A DNA stretch of 7,655 bases from Acidobacteriaceae bacterium (GTDB lineage: Bacteria; Acidobacteriota; Terriglobia; Terriglobales; Acidobacteriaceae). The stretch spans positions 1 to 7,655 of the forward strand of contig JASHUR010000278.1 in the NCBI GenBank assembly GCA_030039895.1. Direction: 5' to 3'. Below, in pieces: positions 5,494 to 7,655 of this stretch (within the stretch, counting starts at the first letter, position 1; each line of letters opens with the position of its first letter). The position numbers were made by a program, and so were the translations under genes. The notes under the pieces are model-generated. The model was not told where the DNA came from. It did no database searches and saw only the letters and a list, made by a program, of their open reading frames with translations.

Positions 5494-6702
5494 ATGTCCA
5501 AAAGCTTTAAGCGCGCAGTCTTCGGCATCTCCGTTGCCCTCGTCGCCGTAGTCTTCCTCGGCGGATTCGTCTCCGGCGACATCACCCCTGGCACCCAGAG
5601 CGATGGCGCATATGAGCAAATGGGCGTCTACGAAGAGGTTCTGCACAAGATCCAGACCGATTACGTCACCGTGCCCAACCTTCACACCGTCACCAATGGC
5701 GCGCTCCACGGCTTGCTCGAGTCCCTTGACGCCAACTCCAGCTACCTCACGCCCTCTGAATACGCCACTTATAAGGAGCATGAGAACGAGGGCGTTGCGC
5801 AGGTCGGCCTTGATGTCTCCAAGCGTTACGGATACGCCAGCGTAGTCTCCGTCATCCCCGGCAGCCCTGCAGACACTGTGGCCCATATCCACGACGGTGA
5901 CATGATCGAGTCCATCGGCGGCAAGACCACACGCCTCATGTCCCTCGCCATGATCCGCCTTCTGCTCGAGGGCAAGCCCGGAACCGACGTCCACTTCGGC
6001 CTCATCCGTCCCGGCGGCGATCCCGAGCCCGACCAGATCACGCTTACCCGCACCCAGGTCGTGCCTCCGCCCATGGAGGTTGAGCAGTACGACAACTCGA
6101 CCATCCTCTATCTCAAGCCCTACGCCCTTACCAAGGACCGCGTCGATCAAATTGACGCCCGCCTGCGGGCCATGCGGAAAAGCGGCAACACCAAGGTTCT
6201 GCTCGACCTGCGCGATGTCGCCACAGGCGAGCCTGTGCAGGGCATCCGTCTCGCCAACGCGTTTCTCAAGTCCGGCACCATCGCCAGCCTTCAGGGCCAG
6301 ACGGTTCCCAGGCAGGTCTTTACCGCGGCCCCATCCCAGTTCATCACCAGCGCCCCGCTTGTCGTCCTCGTCAACGACGGCACGGCCGGCGCTGCTGAGA
6401 TTACCGCCGCCGCCATCCTCGACAATAAGCGCGGTGACCTCGTCGGCAGCCGCACCTTTGGGGAAGGCGTTGTTCAGAAAACCATCACCATGCCCGACGG
6501 CGCCGCGTTGCTGCTCTCCGTCGCCAAGTACGAGGCCCCCAACGGCGACAAGATTCAGGACGACGCCGTTACCCCGAACATCGTTGTCAACCCGACCATC
6601 GACCAGTACCTCGCGGAAGAAGGCGAGCTGGCTCAGCCACTCCCTCATGTCGACCATCAGTTGAACAAGGCTCTTGATGTCCTGAAGCAGAAGAGCGCAT
6701 AG
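5494..6702 (+). CDS. S41-family (CtpA/Prc-like) PDZ protein, predicted inactive protease
   Basis: This 402-aa protein is anchored or exported by an N-terminal hydrophobic segment (residues 8-27). An S41 N-terminal helical region includes LLESLDANSSYLTPSEY (74-90). A PDZ domain spans about 95-190 (VSVIPGSPADTVAHIHDGD), and the TSPc core about 195-365. Active family members cleave C-termini of periplasmic proteins with a Ser-Lys-Gln triad in (T/S)AS*A(S)E and FGK*GxxQ. Here the motifs read GTAGAAE and TFGEGVVQ: Gly299 replaces Ser and Glu324 replaces Lys, with the family's 25-residue spacing intact and Gln328 kept. The fold looks complete, so a PDZ-based binding or adaptor role is more likely than proteolysis. 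The PBP1A gene starts 9 bp downstream, which hints at a job in peptidoglycan synthesis. The ribosome site is weak (GGATGG, about 12 bases away), and the leader 5364-5493 shows only an isolated TATCAT at 5448. Confidence 0.94.
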   Translation: MSKSFKRAVFGISVALVAVVFLGGFVSGDITPGTQSDGAYEQMGVYEEVLHKIQTDYVTVPNLHTVTNGALHGLLESLDANSSYLTPSEYATYKEHENEGVAQVGLDVSKRYGYASVVSVIPGSPADTVAHIHDGDMIESIGGKTTRLMSLAMIRLLLEGKPGTDVHFGLIRPGGDPEPDQITLTRTQVVPPPMEVEQYDNSTILYLKPYALTKDRVDQIDARLRAMRKSGNTKVLLDLRDVATGEPVQGIRLANAFLKSGTIASLQGQTVPRQVFTAAPSQFITSAPLVVLVNDGTAGAAEITAAAILDNKRGDLVGSRTFGEGVVQKTITMPDGAALLLSVAKYEAPNGDKIQDDAVTPNIVVNPTIDQYLAEEGELAQPLPHVDHQLNKALDVLKQKSA

Positions 6703-6714
6703 AGGTCATACTTG
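6701..6714 (+). promoter_or_regulatory. Ribosome site deciding a TTG start for the PBP gene
   Basis: AGAGGT (6701-6706) overlaps the TAG stop of the S41 gene and is followed five bases later by TTG (6712-6714). The only nearby ATG upstream of the membrane segment (6729) is out of frame and meets a stop after four codons. The next in-frame ATG (6889) lies inside the membrane helix. TTG at 6712 is therefore the best start. Confidence 0.7.
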
Positions 6715-7655
6715 AACAGGCGTGGTCCATGGGCTCCCCCTGAACCTGAAGCGCCCGCACTTTCGCACCGCGAGCCACGCACGACCTCTTCCTTTCGCCC
6801 GCAAACCGGCGGCAAAAAAGTCGCCGGCAGCGTTGCCCTCGCTTTTCTTGCTCTGCTGGCCATTGCTTTCGGTTCGCTCAGCGGACTCATGCTCGTCTAT
6901 TCCGTCAACCTGCCGCAAATTCAGGAGCTCGAGCGCTACCGCCCCATCACCACCACCGAGCTTTACGACGTCCACGGCCGCATCATCGGCTCCTTTGCCC
7001 TGCAGCGCCGCATCGATATTCCCTACAGCGGCTTCTCTCCGCTCCTGCGCGAGGCCGTCATCTCTATCGAGGACAAGAACTTCGAGAGCCACTGGGGCAT
7101 CAACCTCTTCCGCATCGCCGAGGCTGCCTGGCACGACTTCCGCGCCAAGAACCGCTCGCAGGGCGCTTCCACCATCACCATGCAGCTTGCCCGCAACCTC
7201 TTTCTCACCGACCAGCGCACCTTCAGCCGCAAATTTCAGGAGATATTCCTCTCACTCCAGATCGAGCACGCCTTTACCAAGCAGCAGATCTTCACCCTCT
7301 ACGGCAACCAGATCTATCTCGGCCAGGGTGTCTACGGCTTTGAGGCCGGTGCTGAATACTACTTCTCCAAGCACGCCAACAGCCTCACCCTGCCGGAGGC
7401 TGCGCTTCTCGCCGCCTTGCCCAAGGGCCCCAATGAGTTCTCTCCCATCACCAATCCAGCCCGCGCCTTCCAGCGCCGCAATATGGTCATCGACGCCATG
7501 CTCGAAGACGGGGACATCACCACCGAGCAGGCGGACGCTGCCCGCACCGCCCCTCTCGGGCTGCATATTGAGCCGCCGCCCAACAGTGTCGCACCCTGGT
7601 TTGTTGAGGAAGTGCGACGCGAGCTCGACCGCGAGTACGGCTTCAGCCGCGTCTA
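6712..7655 (+). CDS. Class A penicillin-binding protein (PBP1A type), 3' truncated by the window
   Basis: This bifunctional peptidoglycan synthase polymerises lipid II by its glycosyltransferase (GT51) domain and crosslinks by a transpeptidase domain that lies beyond the window. The 314 residues seen begin at TTG. A Pro-rich cytoplasmic tail (1-35) is followed by a membrane helix (about 37-62). The GT51 motifs come in order: AVISIEDKNFESHWGIN (115-131, catalytic Glu120), GASTITMQLARNLFL (151-165), RKFQEIFLSLQIE (173-185, second Glu177), KQQIFTLYGNQIYLGQGVYG (190-209) with FEAGAEYYFSK following, and LTLPEAALLAALPKGPNEFS (225-244). YGN replaces the usual YLN in motif 4, a small change. The gene sits 9 bp after the S41 stop in the same reading frame, so the two are almost certainly one operon. 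The NVAPWF-like sequence SVAPWFVEEVRREL (292-305) matches the linker that follows GT51 in PBP1A proteins. Confidence 0.94.
   Translation, partial: MNRRGPWAPPEPEAPALSHREPRTTSSFRPQTGGKKVAGSVALAFLALLAIAFGSLSGLMLVYSVNLPQIQELERYRPITTTELYDVHGRIIGSFALQRRIDIPYSGFSPLLREAVISIEDKNFESHWGINLFRIAEAAWHDFRAKNRSQGASTITMQLARNLFLTDQRTFSRKFQEIFLSLQIEHAFTKQQIFTLYGNQIYLGQGVYGFEAGAEYYFSKHANSLTLPEAALLAALPKGPNEFSPITNPARAFQRRNMVIDAMLEDGDITTEQADAARTAPLGLHIEPPPNSVAPWFVEEVRRELDREYGFSRV

Noticed and set aside
5458..6657. Long 399-codon open frame on the minus strand opposite the S41 gene
   Set aside because: It mirrors the S41 coding sequence. Its translation is Gly/Asp/Val-rich with no recognisable motif, while the plus strand has clear S41 domains. 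It is an artefact of GC-rich codon usage.

Overview
The window looks like chromosome from a moderately GC-rich, Gram-negative-type bacterium. The gene content and the pairing of an S41-family protein with a class A penicillin-binding protein suggest Acidobacteriota (Terriglobia-like). That placement is inference from general resemblance and was not tested. The window is densely coded, and I see no mobile element, CRISPR array or rRNA.

Region 1 (4-2309, + strand) is the end of a surface-glycan precursor operon. A hydrolysing UDP-GlcNAc 2-epimerase (NeuC/LegG family) overlaps a PLP-dependent DegT/DnrJ/EryC1/StrS sugar aminotransferase by 4 bp. Together they point to synthesis of a nonulosonic acid or another amino-sugar, probably continuing upstream of the window.

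Region 2 (2267-5017, - strand) is the most interesting part: a compact four-gene RiPP metallophore (bufferin-type) operon. In transcription order it encodes a secreted 97-aa Cys-rich precursor (BufA2-like, six Cys in two CKGKNSCKGxGGC blocks), a DUF692/MNIO maturase (BufB), a DUF2063 partner protein (BufC, 4-bp overlap with bufB) and a DoxX-family membrane protein. The first gene is preceded by an ECF-sigma-like promoter candidate and a perfect 6-bp dyad. Hairpins lie between the precursor and maturase genes and make the maturase start ambiguous. The operon converges on the aminotransferase, and the two coding regions overlap by 43 bp.

Region 3 (5287-5363, + strand) is a CAT-anticodon tRNA, probably elongator tRNA-Met, with its own sigma-70-type promoter and an encoded CCA end.

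Region 4 (5494-7655, + strand) is a cell-envelope pair. The first gene is an S41 (CtpA/Prc-like) PDZ protein in which the nucleophilic Ser and the general-base Lys are replaced by Gly and Glu, so it is predicted to be a pseudoprotease. Nine bases after its stop, a class A penicillin-binding protein (PBP1A type) begins at a TTG codon. Its glycosyltransferase domain is complete here and the transpeptidase part lies beyond the window.
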